The notes beneath the pieces are model-generated. The model searched no databases, was not told the origin of the DNA, and saw only the letters and a list, made by a program, of their open reading frames with translations. DNA of 64,000 bases from Nocardia niwae NBRC 108934 = DSM 45340 (GTDB lineage Bacteria; Actinomycetota; Actinomycetes; Mycobacteriales; Mycobacteriaceae), in NCBI RefSeq assembly GCF_001613465.1, contig NZ_BDCK01000002.1:62001-126000 (forward strand), in the 5' to 3' direction. A program made the translations under genes and the position numbers. The first letter of the stretch is position 1, and every line of letters starts with the position of its first letter. This document shows positions 55,182-63,360 of the stretch, piece after piece.

Positions 55182-56489
55182 ATGAGTTCGGTACTGGGAG
55201 TTTCGGTGGGGGCCGGCGCTGTCCGTATGGCGCGGCCGCACGCCGGTAACCCCCACGGGCATGTCTCCCCGCATTCCTTCGATCTGCAGACCATTCCGGT
55301 TCTCGACCAGAGCGTAGAGGAACTGGCGGCCGAAGCCATCGGGGTCACCCTGGAAGCCACGCCGGGAATCGGCGCCACCGCGATCGCCTATCGCAGTGAG
55401 CAGCACGCCCGCGCCATCCGCGCCGCCATGGCCCGCCAGCAGCTGACCAATTACGAACTCGTGCCGGAGATCGCGGCAGCACTCGAGTTCGCGCAGGCCA
55501 CCGGCGATATCCGGGGCATCTCCTCGCTGGTCGTCTACGACCTGGGCAGTTCGGGGCTGACGGTGAGCGTGGTCGACACCCAGACCCGCGAGGTGCGGCA
55601 CAGCGAACGCACCAGCGACATCAGCGGTGACTATCTCGACTCGTTGATCCGAGAGCAGCAGATCGCCTCGGGGCGCATCGCGCACCCGCCGAACGCCGCG
55701 GGCCTGGCCGCGCTGGACGCGCTGTGCCGGGAGGCGAAGGAGCAGCTCACCAGCAATACCGCGGTCGCGCTGCCGAGCGAGCAGGGTTTGGTCCTGCTCG
55801 CGCAGGAGAACTTCGAATCGCTGATCATGCTGGCCATCGAATCGTCGGCGCGGATGGCGCGGGACGTGATCGTCCGCTCGGACCGGCCGGTGCACGGCGT
55901 GCTGGCCATCGGCGGTTGCGCGCGGATCCCGCTGGTGGCCAAGGTGCTCGAGCGCTGGATGGGCGTACCCGTCATCGTGCCGGACAGCCCGGAGACCGTG
56001 ATGGCGCGCGGCGCGGCGCTGCTGGCCAGACCGGTGGGCAAGGAGACGCCCGCCGCGACCGCCGCGCTGGACGACGAACTGTCGCCGGCCTGGTTGTCGG
56101 CCCCGGCCCAGCGCGGCAAACGTGAGATCAGCGGCGCCGTGTTGACGGTGAGCGCGCTGGCCGTGGTCGCCGCGATCGGGCTCGGCCTCGGCTACGGGCC
56201 ACAGGTGCTGGAACGGGATTCGCACACCAGCGAGGGCTCGCCCACCGTCTCCCCGACCACCGCACCGCGCACGACCAGCTTGGATCCGCAGATCGCGGTC
56301 GCGCCGGGCACCACGGAGTCGCCCGCGCACGAATCGGTCGCCGCGCCGCCGCCGAACCGGCGGCAGACCACCAGCGAGGCGCCGCCGACGCCCGGCCCGA
56401 ACACGATTGTGGTGCCGGGCCTTCCACCGATCGTGGTCCCCACGATCCCGCCGGAGGTCTTCCCCTTCCCGCCGCCGCCGGCGCGCTGA
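55182..56489 (+). CDS. Membrane-anchored Hsp70-like protein (third copy)
   Basis: A 435-aa protein. The first 300 residues are an Hsp70-like ATPase fold that is shorter than DnaK: VLGVSVGAGAVRMA replaces phosphate 1, phosphate 2 is VVYDLGSSGLTVSVVD (about 117-132), and the adenosine motif is VLAIGGCARIPLVAKVLE. Segments NYELVPEIAAALEFA and REAKEQLTSNTAVAL match the DnaK layout. A transmembrane helix (AVLTVSALAVVAAIGLGLG, about 317-338) is followed by a Pro/Thr-rich tail ending FPPPPAR. ATG 55182 (MSSVLGVSVG) is used; GTG 55161 is possible. It is not next to the ini genes but has the same design as the two copies there. Confidence 0.8.
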   Translation: MSSVLGVSVGAGAVRMARPHAGNPHGHVSPHSFDLQTIPVLDQSVEELAAEAIGVTLEATPGIGATAIAYRSEQHARAIRAAMARQQLTNYELVPEIAAALEFAQATGDIRGISSLVVYDLGSSGLTVSVVDTQTREVRHSERTSDISGDYLDSLIREQQIASGRIAHPPNAAGLAALDALCREAKEQLTSNTAVALPSEQGLVLLAQENFESLIMLAIESSARMARDVIVRSDRPVHGVLAIGGCARIPLVAKVLERWMGVPVIVPDSPETVMARGAALLARPVGKETPAATAALDDELSPAWLSAPAQRGKREISGAVLTVSALAVVAAIGLGLGYGPQVLERDSHTSEGSPTVSPTTAPRTTSLDPQIAVAPGTTESPAHESVAAPPPNRRQTTSEAPPTPGPNTIVVPGLPPIVVPTIPPEVFPFPPPPAR

Positions 56490-56680
56490 GCCGGATGACC
56501 GTGCCGCACAGGCCGGGGCGAGAAGGTACCAGCCCGACGTGCCGTGCTCAGCGCGCGAAGGTCCAGCAAATGGCGCTGTGCTCCACACGAGCCCGGGACG
56601 CGCAGCATGGCGCTCAGGCCCGACCGGTCCGCACGCAGCATGTCCGGTTGCGATTCAGACGCTGACGTGGCGGAAGTGGT

Positions 56681-57958
56681 TCACACCCTCGCGTGCCGGG
56701 CTCGGCGCGGGGGCGGGGGCGGGGTGGGTTCCTTGCTCGTGAAGGGCCGGGCCAGCAGGACCGCGATGCCGGTGGTCAACGGCACCGAGAGCGCCAGCGC
56801 GATGCCGCCGACCGCGGAGCGGGCGATCTCGATGGCCACCGCGTCACCGGTCAGCACGTCGCGGATGGACCGCCCCGCCACGCTGAACAGCAGCAGCAGC
56901 GGCAGCGCCCCACCGGCGTAGGCCAGCACCAGGGTGTAGACGGTACTGGCTATGTGGTCACGCCCCACCCGCATGGCGGCGGCGAAAACCTCCCGGCGGG
57001 ATGCTGATTCATCGAGCGCGGCCAGCTCGAAGGCGGCCGACGCCTGAGTGATCGTGACGTCGTTGAGCACACCCAGCGAACCGATGATGAACCCGGCCAG
57101 CAGCAGTCCGGTGATGCTGACGTGCTCGATGTAGGTCGCGACGTTCGTGTTCTGTTCCTCGGAAAGCCCGGTGAGATGGGTGATCTCGATCGTGAGCCAG
57201 GACAGCGCGGCAGCGAGCAGCATCGAGGTCAGCGTGCCGAGCAGCGCCGAACTGGTGCGCAGGTTCACTCCGTGCGCCAGATACAGCACTGCGTAGAGGA
57301 TCAGCGAGCCCGCGACCAGGGCGACCGGGATGGCCGGTTTGCCGTCCAGCAACGCGGGCAGCAGGAACAACACCAGGACCGCGAAGGCGAACACCAGGCC
57401 GAGCAGCGCGCGCACGCCACGCCAGCGGGCCACCGCGATGATCACCACCACGAAAGCGACGACGATCAGTGTGAGCGGCATTCCGCGCGAATAGTCCTCG
57501 AACGAGTACAGCGGCGTCCCGCTCGGGTCGGTCTGGCGGACCAGCCGCAGTTCGTCACCGGCGTGCAGGTCGGGCTGCCCTGGGCCGGGCGCGATTTCCA
57601 GCAACGTGCGGTTGCCCTTGTGCGGCCCGGATTCGATCGCGATCAGGCTGCGCTGACAGGTGTAGGCGTTGCTGCGAGGCGGCTCGGGCTGGTCGACGAA
57701 CACCTTGCCCAGCGACGAGCTGCCGCATGGTCCGACGTCCTGCAGCACCACGGTGCCCGCCTCGGTCTGCACCGCGCCGCCGCCCGCGTTCTGCATGGGC
57801 AGCGGGATGTCGATGTGCTGCTTGCTCGGCCACAGCGCGATCGCGCTGATGACGACGACGACCCCGATCACGGTGAGTAGCCCGATGACCACGCGCGCCG
57901 CGGTCGCGCCGATCGCGATCGGTCCCGAATGATCGTGGTGATGATGGTGGTCGCTCAC
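56681..57958 (-). CDS. YibE/F family membrane protein with His-rich N-terminus
   Basis: A 425-aa membrane protein. The N-terminus MSDHHHHHDHSGP could bind divalent metal. A first helix (about 22-45) is followed by an extracellular domain of about 110 residues, then seven or so transmembrane helices from about residue 160 onward, the YibE/F-like part, with VNLRTSSALLGTLTSM and GSLGVLNDVTITQASAAFEL. It ends in a Pro-rich basic tail. YibE/F proteins are proposed permeases of unknown substrate. It has its own 390-bp upstream region. Confidence 0.83.
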   Translation of the reverse strand: MSDHHHHHDHSGPIAIGATAARVVIGLLTVIGVVVVISAIALWPSKQHIDIPLPMQNAGGGAVQTEAGTVVLQDVGPCGSSSLGKVFVDQPEPPRSNAYTCQRSLIAIESGPHKGNRTLLEIAPGPGQPDLHAGDELRLVRQTDPSGTPLYSFEDYSRGMPLTLIVVAFVVVIIAVARWRGVRALLGLVFAFAVLVLFLLPALLDGKPAIPVALVAGSLILYAVLYLAHGVNLRTSSALLGTLTSMLLAAALSWLTIEITHLTGLSEEQNTNVATYIEHVSITGLLLAGFIIGSLGVLNDVTITQASAAFELAALDESASRREVFAAAMRVGRDHIASTVYTLVLAYAGGALPLLLLFSVAGRSIRDVLTGDAVAIEIARSAVGGIALALSVPLTTGIAVLLARPFTSKEPTPPPPPRRARHARV

Positions 57959-58348
57959 CGCGCTCCTACCTGTCAGAGGTGTTTCTGCCCGGAGCGAGCC
58001 TAAAGGATTTCATTTTCAAGACCGGCGCGGCGGTTACCGAACACTGCGGATACACGGTCAGAGCGATCCGATCGCGAAGAAAGGGATTAGAGGGGGCGGC
58101 GGAGAGCAGGGGGATGTCTCCGCCGCCCGCAGGGCAGGCGGCCCAGGGGGGTAGGCGGCCTAACCCGAGGCCGGATATGCCCAGGGGGGGTAGGCAATCC
58201 GACCAGGCACTCTAAGTGCCGAGGACCACTGTACACAAAAGTACTTCTTTTGCGCTAGCTAGTCGCCAAACCTGACAGATATCCGTACATCGGGTTTGTT
58301 TCCGGGCCGGAAGCGGGGCGATTATATGGTCCGCCGCCAGCCTTCCCA
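57959..58348. other. 390-bp intergenic region with hairpin and G-rich direct repeats
   Basis: The gap between yibE/F and the aminotransferase gene (both minus strand) holds a perfect 12-bp hairpin (58094-58128), two copies of a CCCAGGGGGG(G)TAGGC repeat (58142-58156 and about 58180-58195), a small GGCACT-CTA-AGTGCC hairpin (58206-58220) and a CAAAAG-N5-CTTTTG stem near 58236. It may contain the yibE/F promoter and leader, or a non-coding RNA. No gene is convincing. Confidence 0.45.
58094..58128. other. Strong 12-bp hairpin in the yibE/F upstream region
   Basis: GGGCGGCGGAGA (58094-58105) pairs perfectly with TCTCCGCCGCCC (58117-58128) over an 11-nt loop. It is 135 bp upstream of the yibE/F start and could be a leader structure, a terminator of upstream transcription or part of an RNA. 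Confidence 0.5.
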
Positions 58349-59602
58349 CTATTGGCGATAGCTGGCGAGGAAGTTGCCGAAGCGTTCGATCGCGACCGCG
58401 AGATCCCGGGCCCAAGGCAGCGTCACGATCCGCAGATGGTCGTGACGCGGCCAGTTGAAGCCGGTGCCCTGCACCATCAGGATCTTCTCCTGCAGCAGCA
58501 GGTCCAGGATCAACTTGGAGTCGTCGTAGATCTCGTACACGTTCGGGTCCAGCTTCGGGAACGCGTAGAGCGCGCCTTTCGGCTTCACACACGACACTCC
58601 GGGAATCATGTTCAGCCGCTCCCAGGCGACGTCGCGCTGTTCGAGCAGCCTGCCGCCGGGCAGGATCAGATCCTCGATGCTCTGATGGCCGCCGAGGGCG
58701 ACCTGAATCGCGTGCTGCGCGGGCACATTCGGACACAACCGCGAAGAGGCGAGCAGGTCGATGCCCTCCAGGAATCCGGCCGCGTGGTCCTTCGGGCCGG
58801 TGATCGCGAGCCAGCCCGAGCGATAGCCCGCCACCCGATAGGCCTTGGACAGCCCGTTGAAGGTCAGGCACAGCAGGTCGGGCGCCACGGTGGCCAGTGA
58901 GATGTGCTTGGCGTCGTCGTAGAGGATCTTGTCGTATATCTCGTCGGCCAGCAGCAACAGCTGGTGCTTGCGGGCGAGGTCGGCGATCTGCTGGAGCACT
59001 TCGGCCGAGTACACCGCGCCGGTGGGATTGTTCGGGTTGATCACCAGCAGCGCTTTGGTCTTGTCGGTGATCTTCGATTCGATGTCCGCGATATCGGGCT
59101 GCCAGCCGTTGGCCTCGTCACAGAGGTAGTGCACGGGGGTGCCGCCGGCCAGGCTGGTCATGGCCGTCCACAGCGGGTAATCCGGCGCCGGGATCAGCAC
59201 CTCGTCGCCGTTGTCCAGCAGCGCCTGCATGGTGATGGTGATCAGCTCGGAGACGCCGTTGCCGAGGTAGACGCCGTCCACGTCGAGCTCGGGGAAGCCG
59301 GGCACGAGCTCGTAGCGGGTCACGATCGCGCGCCGCGCCGAGAGGATGCCCTTGGATTCGGAGTAACCCTGGGCGTACGGCAGCGCCGCGATGATGTCGC
59401 GCATGATCACGTCCGGCGCCTCGAAGCCGAACGGGGCGGGGTTGCCGATATTGAGCTTGAGAATGCGGTGGCCCTCGGCCTCCAGCCGTGCCGCGTGCGC
59501 GTGTACCGGTCCACGGATCTCGTAGACGACGTTCTGCAGCTTCGTGGACTGCTCCAGAACACGCGGGGGGCGGTGCGGATGATGAGGACTCACCCGTCCC
59601 AT
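58349..59602 (-). CDS. aspC: PLP-dependent aminotransferase (AspC/AlaA type)
   Basis: A 417-aa fold-type I aminotransferase. Motifs include NIGNPAPFGFEAPDVIMRD, NPNNPTGAVYS and FNGLSKAYRVAGYRSGW with the PLP lysine near residue 249. LPWARDLAVAIERFGNFL closes the protein. It is very like M. tuberculosis Rv0337c (AspC), recalled as lying close to etfD and iniR there. The activity may be alanine/glutamate-pyruvate transamination, as in E. coli AlaA. ATG 59602 (MGRVSPHHP) is chosen; GTG 59593 is an alternative. Downstream on this strand lies the structured region described separately. Confidence 0.9.
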   Translation of the reverse strand: MGRVSPHHPHRPPRVLEQSTKLQNVVYEIRGPVHAHAARLEAEGHRILKLNIGNPAPFGFEAPDVIMRDIIAALPYAQGYSESKGILSARRAIVTRYELVPGFPELDVDGVYLGNGVSELITITMQALLDNGDEVLIPAPDYPLWTAMTSLAGGTPVHYLCDEANGWQPDIADIESKITDKTKALLVINPNNPTGAVYSAEVLQQIADLARKHQLLLLADEIYDKILYDDAKHISLATVAPDLLCLTFNGLSKAYRVAGYRSGWLAITGPKDHAAGFLEGIDLLASSRLCPNVPAQHAIQVALGGHQSIEDLILPGGRLLEQRDVAWERLNMIPGVSCVKPKGALYAFPKLDPNVYEIYDDSKLILDLLLQEKILMVQGTGFNWPRHDHLRIVTLPWARDLAVAIERFGNFLASYRQ

Positions 59603-59703
59603 GGTGCCATCCGTCGCAACTGGATAAACCGCCTGTCCGAACGTACCCCGGGGCCTTCCCGCCCGCGACGGCGGCCGCGCACCGACCGTATGTGACGCGT
59701 CAC

Positions 59704-61095
59704 TCAGTGAACCCCGGCCGGCGGGATGCTCTTGGCCGCGGTGGAGCCGCAGAATTCCTCGATCCGCTCGTCCAACCGGCGCGCCTCGACCGAGTCGCGG
59801 AAGGCCGGGGCCGCGATGAGCCTGCGCACATCGGTCAGCCGCTCCTCGAGTTGCGCGATGCGCTTGTCCTCGTCGAGCCCGAGCACCGGTTGCAGTACCT
59901 CGGCCGCGCCGTCCAGGCTGCCGTTGATCAGGTGGGCGACCGCGCAATCGACCCTGGCCAGACCCTCCGCGCCGTAGGAGCGCTGTTCGGAGGGCCCGTT
60001 GGAATACAGCTCGATGGCCCGCTGAGTGGCGCCGAGCGCCGGCTCCGCCTGACCGAGGTGGATGTAGGTGGCCCCGGCGTAGTAATTGGCCTTGGCGTCG
60101 TTGAAGCCGAAGACGCCGCCCACTTCGTCGTGCAGCGTGTCGGTCGCGTTGATCTCGCGGGCGTCGTCGGCGGCCCGCACGCAGCGATCGGTGTCCGCGC
60201 CGCTGCCCAGCGCCGACCAGATGCGCGCCTCGATGTTGAGCAGGCGCACCTGCGCGGTCGCGGACTCGGCGAACTCCTGCCCGCTCTGAGCCAGCTGGAC
60301 CGCCCGGCGGGGGCGCTGCGACCAATACTCGATAAGCGCGTGCATGCCGCGCGTCCACGCGCGAAGGCCGTTGTGCCCACACAGTTCCGCGTAGGCCCAG
60401 GCGGCCCTGACCTGCTCGCCCGCCGCGTCGTAGTAGCCGAGATCGGTGCTGGCGTTGGCGAGCAGGCCCGAGAGCGTGCCCGCCAGCAGATACAGATGAC
60501 CGGTGTCGGCGGGCCGCTGATGGCCTTCCAGCAACCGATACACCCGGCGGCGCACCCGCACCATTTCCACCATCATCGGCACCGGCGGAATGCGCACGTA
60601 ATCGTTCGCGATGCGCACGACATCCGCGTCGAGCTGGTCCAAAGTGCTCGCACCGACATTGGTGCTCTCGGCTTTGCCGGCGTGCTCGCTGGCCTCGTGG
60701 GCAGCCGCCATGATCAGATCCCTCTCCGAAATCGCTGCTAACGCAACACCTCTCATCGCACCGGCGTCTATGAGAGCCAAAAGGTCGGCGTCGCTCGAAT
60801 AATCAACGCGCGCCGAGGCGCCGGCGCGCTCATCGAATCCCGGCGGGACGGCTCGATCGCGCGAGGGCTGATCGAGCAAGGCCGCGAACCGGGCCCGCAC
60901 CACATCGTCGGACCTGGCCAGTGAGGTATCCAGAGCAGCCTGGTTGATCGGTCGAGGATGAACCCGGACGCCTCCGGCTTCCCACTTCGACACCAAGCGT
61001 TCGTGCACACCCAGATGGGCGGCGAATTCCCTGATGCTCATCCGCTTGGCATCGCGGAGGGCGCGGGCCTCTTTGCCTGACCAATGCCTGACCAC
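59704..61095 (-). CDS. XRE-family helix-turn-helix regulator with TPR-like C-terminal region
   Basis: A 463-aa protein. The helix-turn-helix lies near the N-terminus (RMSIREFAAHLGVHERLVSKWE, about residues 17-38) and the rest is helical, with repeats such as LLNIEARIWSALGSGADTDR and AGATYIHLGQAEPALGATQR typical of TPR modules. Such XRE-TPR proteins are abundant in actinomycetes and can act as peptide- or signal-responsive regulators. GTG 61095 (VVRHWSGKEARAL) is preferred because GGAAGGG lies just upstream; an in-frame reading back to 61155 is less likely. It is divergent from a small hypothetical gene, 176 bp apart. Confidence 0.83.
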   Translation of the reverse strand: MVRHWSGKEARALRDAKRMSIREFAAHLGVHERLVSKWEAGGVRVHPRPINQAALDTSLARSDDVVRARFAALLDQPSRDRAVPPGFDERAGASARVDYSSDADLLALIDAGAMRGVALAAISERDLIMAAAHEASEHAGKAESTNVGASTLDQLDADVVRIANDYVRIPPVPMMVEMVRVRRRVYRLLEGHQRPADTGHLYLLAGTLSGLLANASTDLGYYDAAGEQVRAAWAYAELCGHNGLRAWTRGMHALIEYWSQRPRRAVQLAQSGQEFAESATAQVRLLNIEARIWSALGSGADTDRCVRAADDAREINATDTLHDEVGGVFGFNDAKANYYAGATYIHLGQAEPALGATQRAIELYSNGPSEQRSYGAEGLARVDCAVAHLINGSLDGAAEVLQPVLGLDEDKRIAQLEERLTDVRRLIAAPAFRDSVEARRLDERIEEFCGSTAAKSIPPAGVH

Positions 61096-61271
61096 GGTGC
61101 CATCCCTTCCGAACGAACCCCTTCCAGAGTACGAGCGGTTTGTGAGCAGGGCCACAGGTGAAATGCGGCCTGCATCAAAGGCAGCGGAAGGGCAGCGGAA
61201 AGCGGGCAGGCGGGCGATACCGAATCACGCGGCGAGCCGGGACCATTGAGTCGGAAGGCAAGGAGTTCGCC

Positions 61272-61721
61272 GTGAATGTCGAGAAACTCAGGACCGTGGA
61301 CGATTGGGTGGCGTTCTATCGACACGAGTTCGGACTGCCGGTCACCGAGCGTGGCGGTTTCGCCATGCTGCCGATCACCGGCCGCGTTTGCGTCGTCCAC
61401 CTGCCTACCGCGCGTGCCGAAAAGGTGCGCGCCGCACTGGAACAGCAGGGAACGAGGGGTCCCATGTTGGCCAGGCAGATCCGATGGAGTTTCCTCGCCG
61501 AGCCCGACAGCCGACCGGGACCACAGGTGCTCGAGGTGCTCAATCGGTTGGATATCGGCCTGCCCGCCGTCGGCAGCGCCGTGATGTTGCCGACCGGTCT
61601 CGGTCGCTGGACCCGGGAAGGGTGCTTCTGGGTCAGCCCGCCGAGCCGCGGTGACACGCTTCCTCCGCTGTCCGTCATCCTCACTACGGCGCTCGCGGTG
61701 GGAGCGGGCGGCGGGGACTGA
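61272..61721 (+). CDS. Conserved hypothetical protein divergent from the XRE-TPR regulator
   Basis: A 149-aa soluble protein. I do not recognise the family with certainty; the pattern of hydrophobic strands with LPTGLGRWTREGCFWVSPP resembles small actinobacterial proteins annotated near prim-pol-like domains. GTG 61272 is used because AAGGAG (61258-61263) lies upstream; a longer reading to 61158 has no such support. It could be the target or partner of the divergent XRE-TPR regulator. The C-terminus (ALAVGAGGGD) is low-complexity. Confidence 0.55.
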   Translation: MNVEKLRTVDDWVAFYRHEFGLPVTERGGFAMLPITGRVCVVHLPTARAEKVRAALEQQGTRGPMLARQIRWSFLAEPDSRPGPQVLEVLNRLDIGLPAVGSAVMLPTGLGRWTREGCFWVSPPSRGDTLPPLSVILTTALAVGAGGGD

Positions 61722-61751
61722 TCACCTCCGCGGTCAGATCCCCGCTGCCGT

Positions 61752-61797
61752 CCGCCGGGTCCGCTTCTCCCCACAGTCGACGAAGCGGACCCGGCGG
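61752..61797. terminator. Bidirectional terminator between convergent genes (hypothetical and dcd)
   Basis: CCGCCGGGTCCGCTTC (61752-61767) pairs perfectly over 16 bp with 61782-61797 around a 14-nt loop. The right arm ends 2 bp before the dcd stop codon. Confidence 0.82.
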
Positions 61798-61799
61798 CG

Positions 61800-62399
61800 T
61801 CAGCGTGATTCGGCGGCGTCGATCGCGGCGGCCGGAATCGGGAAGTTGAGGTAGGACCGCGACGGAGTCGGCCCGCGCTGGCCCTGATACTTCGAGCCCG
61901 CCACTGCGCTGCCGTATGGATGCTCGGCCGGACTGGTCAATCGGAGCAGGCACAACTGGCCGATCTTCATGCCCGGCCACAGCGTGATCGGCAGATTGGC
62001 CACGTTGGACAACTCCAGCGTGATGTGCCCGCTGAAGCCGGGATCGATGAAACCCGCCGTCGAATGGGTGAGCAGACCCAACCGTCCCAGACTGGACTTG
62101 CCCTCCAGACGTCCGGCCAGGTCGTCCGGCAGGGTGCACACTTCGAGGGTGGAGCCGAGCACGAACTCGCCGGGATGCAGGACGAACGGCTCGCCTTCGG
62201 CCGGCTCGACCAGGCTGGTGAGTTCGTCCTGCTGCTGCGCGGGATCGATGTGGGTATAGCGAGTGTTGTTGAACACCCGGAACATCCGGTCCAAGCGCAC
62301 GTCGATGCTCGACGGCTGGATGAGGTTCGCCAGCAGCGGCTCGACGCCGAGACGCCCAGCGGCGATCTCCGCGCGGATGTCACGATCGGAAAGCAGCAC
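61800..62399 (-). CDS. dcd: dCTP deaminase (probably bifunctional with dUTPase)
   Basis: A 199-aa trimeric nucleotide-metabolism enzyme that deaminates dCTP. Signature segments are [15 protein letters not shown] (about 27-41), [20 protein letters not shown] and [13 protein letters not shown], which place the conserved Arg and Glu of the active site. The M. tuberculosis enzyme (Rv0321) also has dUTPase activity; this one, close to udgA as there, is likely similar. The start is ATG 62399 (MLLSDRDI). The C-terminal extension ([13 protein letters not shown]) is slightly longer than the roughly 190-aa typical length. Convergent with the 61272 gene. Confidence 0.95.
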   Translation of the reverse strand: MLLSDRDIRAEIAAGRLGVEPLLANLIQPSSIDVRLDRMFRVFNNTRYTHIDPAQQQDELTSLVEPAEGEPFVLHPGEFVLGSTLEVCTLPDDLAGRLEGKSSLGRLGLLTHSTAGFIDPGFSGHITLELSNVANLPITLWPGMKIGQLCLLRLTSPAEHPYGSAVAGSKYQGQRGPTPSRSYLNFPIPAAAIDAAESR

Positions 62400-62511
62400 G
62401 CGACGAGCGTAGCGCCTGCTCGCCGGGGCTCCTCAGGCGCACAGTGATATGAAGAGAGCGATATCCTCGCATTCATTCGGGCGGCGCCGCCCGTAATCGA
62501 AGGGATGAACC

Positions 62512-63285
62512 ATGACCGAGGGCTCGCTGTTCGACCTCACCGGCCACGTCGCCGTCATCACCGGAGGCAACTCCGGCATCGGCCTGGGATTCGCCCGTGG
62601 GCTCGCGAAAGCCGGCGCCGATGTGTGCGTCGTCGGCCGCAACGCCGAACGCAACGCGGCCGCCGCCGCCGAATTGCGCGAGTTCGGCGGACGAGTACTG
62701 GCCCTGAGCTGCGACGTCAGCGAGGAGCAGCAGGTGATCGACACCGTGGGCCGCGCCGCCGCCGAACTCGGCCGTATCGACTCCTGCTTCGTGAACGCCG
62801 GTGTCAGTCAGGGTTTCATCCCGTTCGTGGAAACCGATCTCGCGGAATTCCGCCGGGTCACCTCGCTCAACCTCGACGCCGCGTTCGTGACGCTGCGCGA
62901 AGCGGCAAAGATTTTGCTCGCCCAGGGCGAGGGCGGCAGTCTGGTCGCCACCGCGAGCCTCGCCGCTCGGCAGGGCGTTCCGCGCGGGCAGTCCTACGCG
63001 GCCAGCAAGGCGGGGCTGATCGCCATGGTCAACTCGATCGCGGTGGAGTTGGCCAAGCACGGCATCCGCGCGAACTCGGTGCTGCCCGGCTGGGTCGAGA
63101 CGCCGATGACCGAGGGCGCGTTCGCCTGGGACCGTTTCCGCGAACGCGTCCACCCGAGGATCCCGGTGCGCCGCTGGGGCCTGCCGAGCGATTTCGAATC
63201 CGTCGCCGTCTACCTCGCCGGCCCCGCCAGCGCCTACCACACCGGCGACACTCTCCTGATCGACGGCGGCTACAGCAAGTTCTGA
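62512..63285 (+). CDS. Short-chain dehydrogenase/reductase
   Basis: A 257-aa classical SDR. TGGNSGIGLGFARGL (TGxxxGIG, about residues 17-31), a VNAGV segment (about 90-94), the catalytic Ser in VATASLAA and YAASK (about 161-165) are present. The C-terminal motif DTLLIDGGYSKF is also typical (DGG). The Rossmann motif followed by GRNAERN suggests NADP use. The start is ATG 62512 (MTEGSLFDLTG). The substrate is unknown; it is similar in size to gluconate or acetoacetyl-type reductases. It is followed after 75 bp by a PAP2 gene. Confidence 0.9.
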   Translation: MTEGSLFDLTGHVAVITGGNSGIGLGFARGLAKAGADVCVVGRNAERNAAAAAELREFGGRVLALSCDVSEEQQVIDTVGRAAAELGRIDSCFVNAGVSQGFIPFVETDLAEFRRVTSLNLDAAFVTLREAAKILLAQGEGGSLVATASLAARQGVPRGQSYAASKAGLIAMVNSIAVELAKHGIRANSVLPGWVETPMTEGAFAWDRFRERVHPRIPVRRWGLPSDFESVAVYLAGPASAYHTGDTLLIDGGYSKF

Positions 63286-63360
63286 GTGTCGTCGCCCGCC
63301 GCTCCCGTCCCAGCTGGGAACGGCAGGGTTACCTCCCGGCGTCGAAGGTGGCAACGTGGA

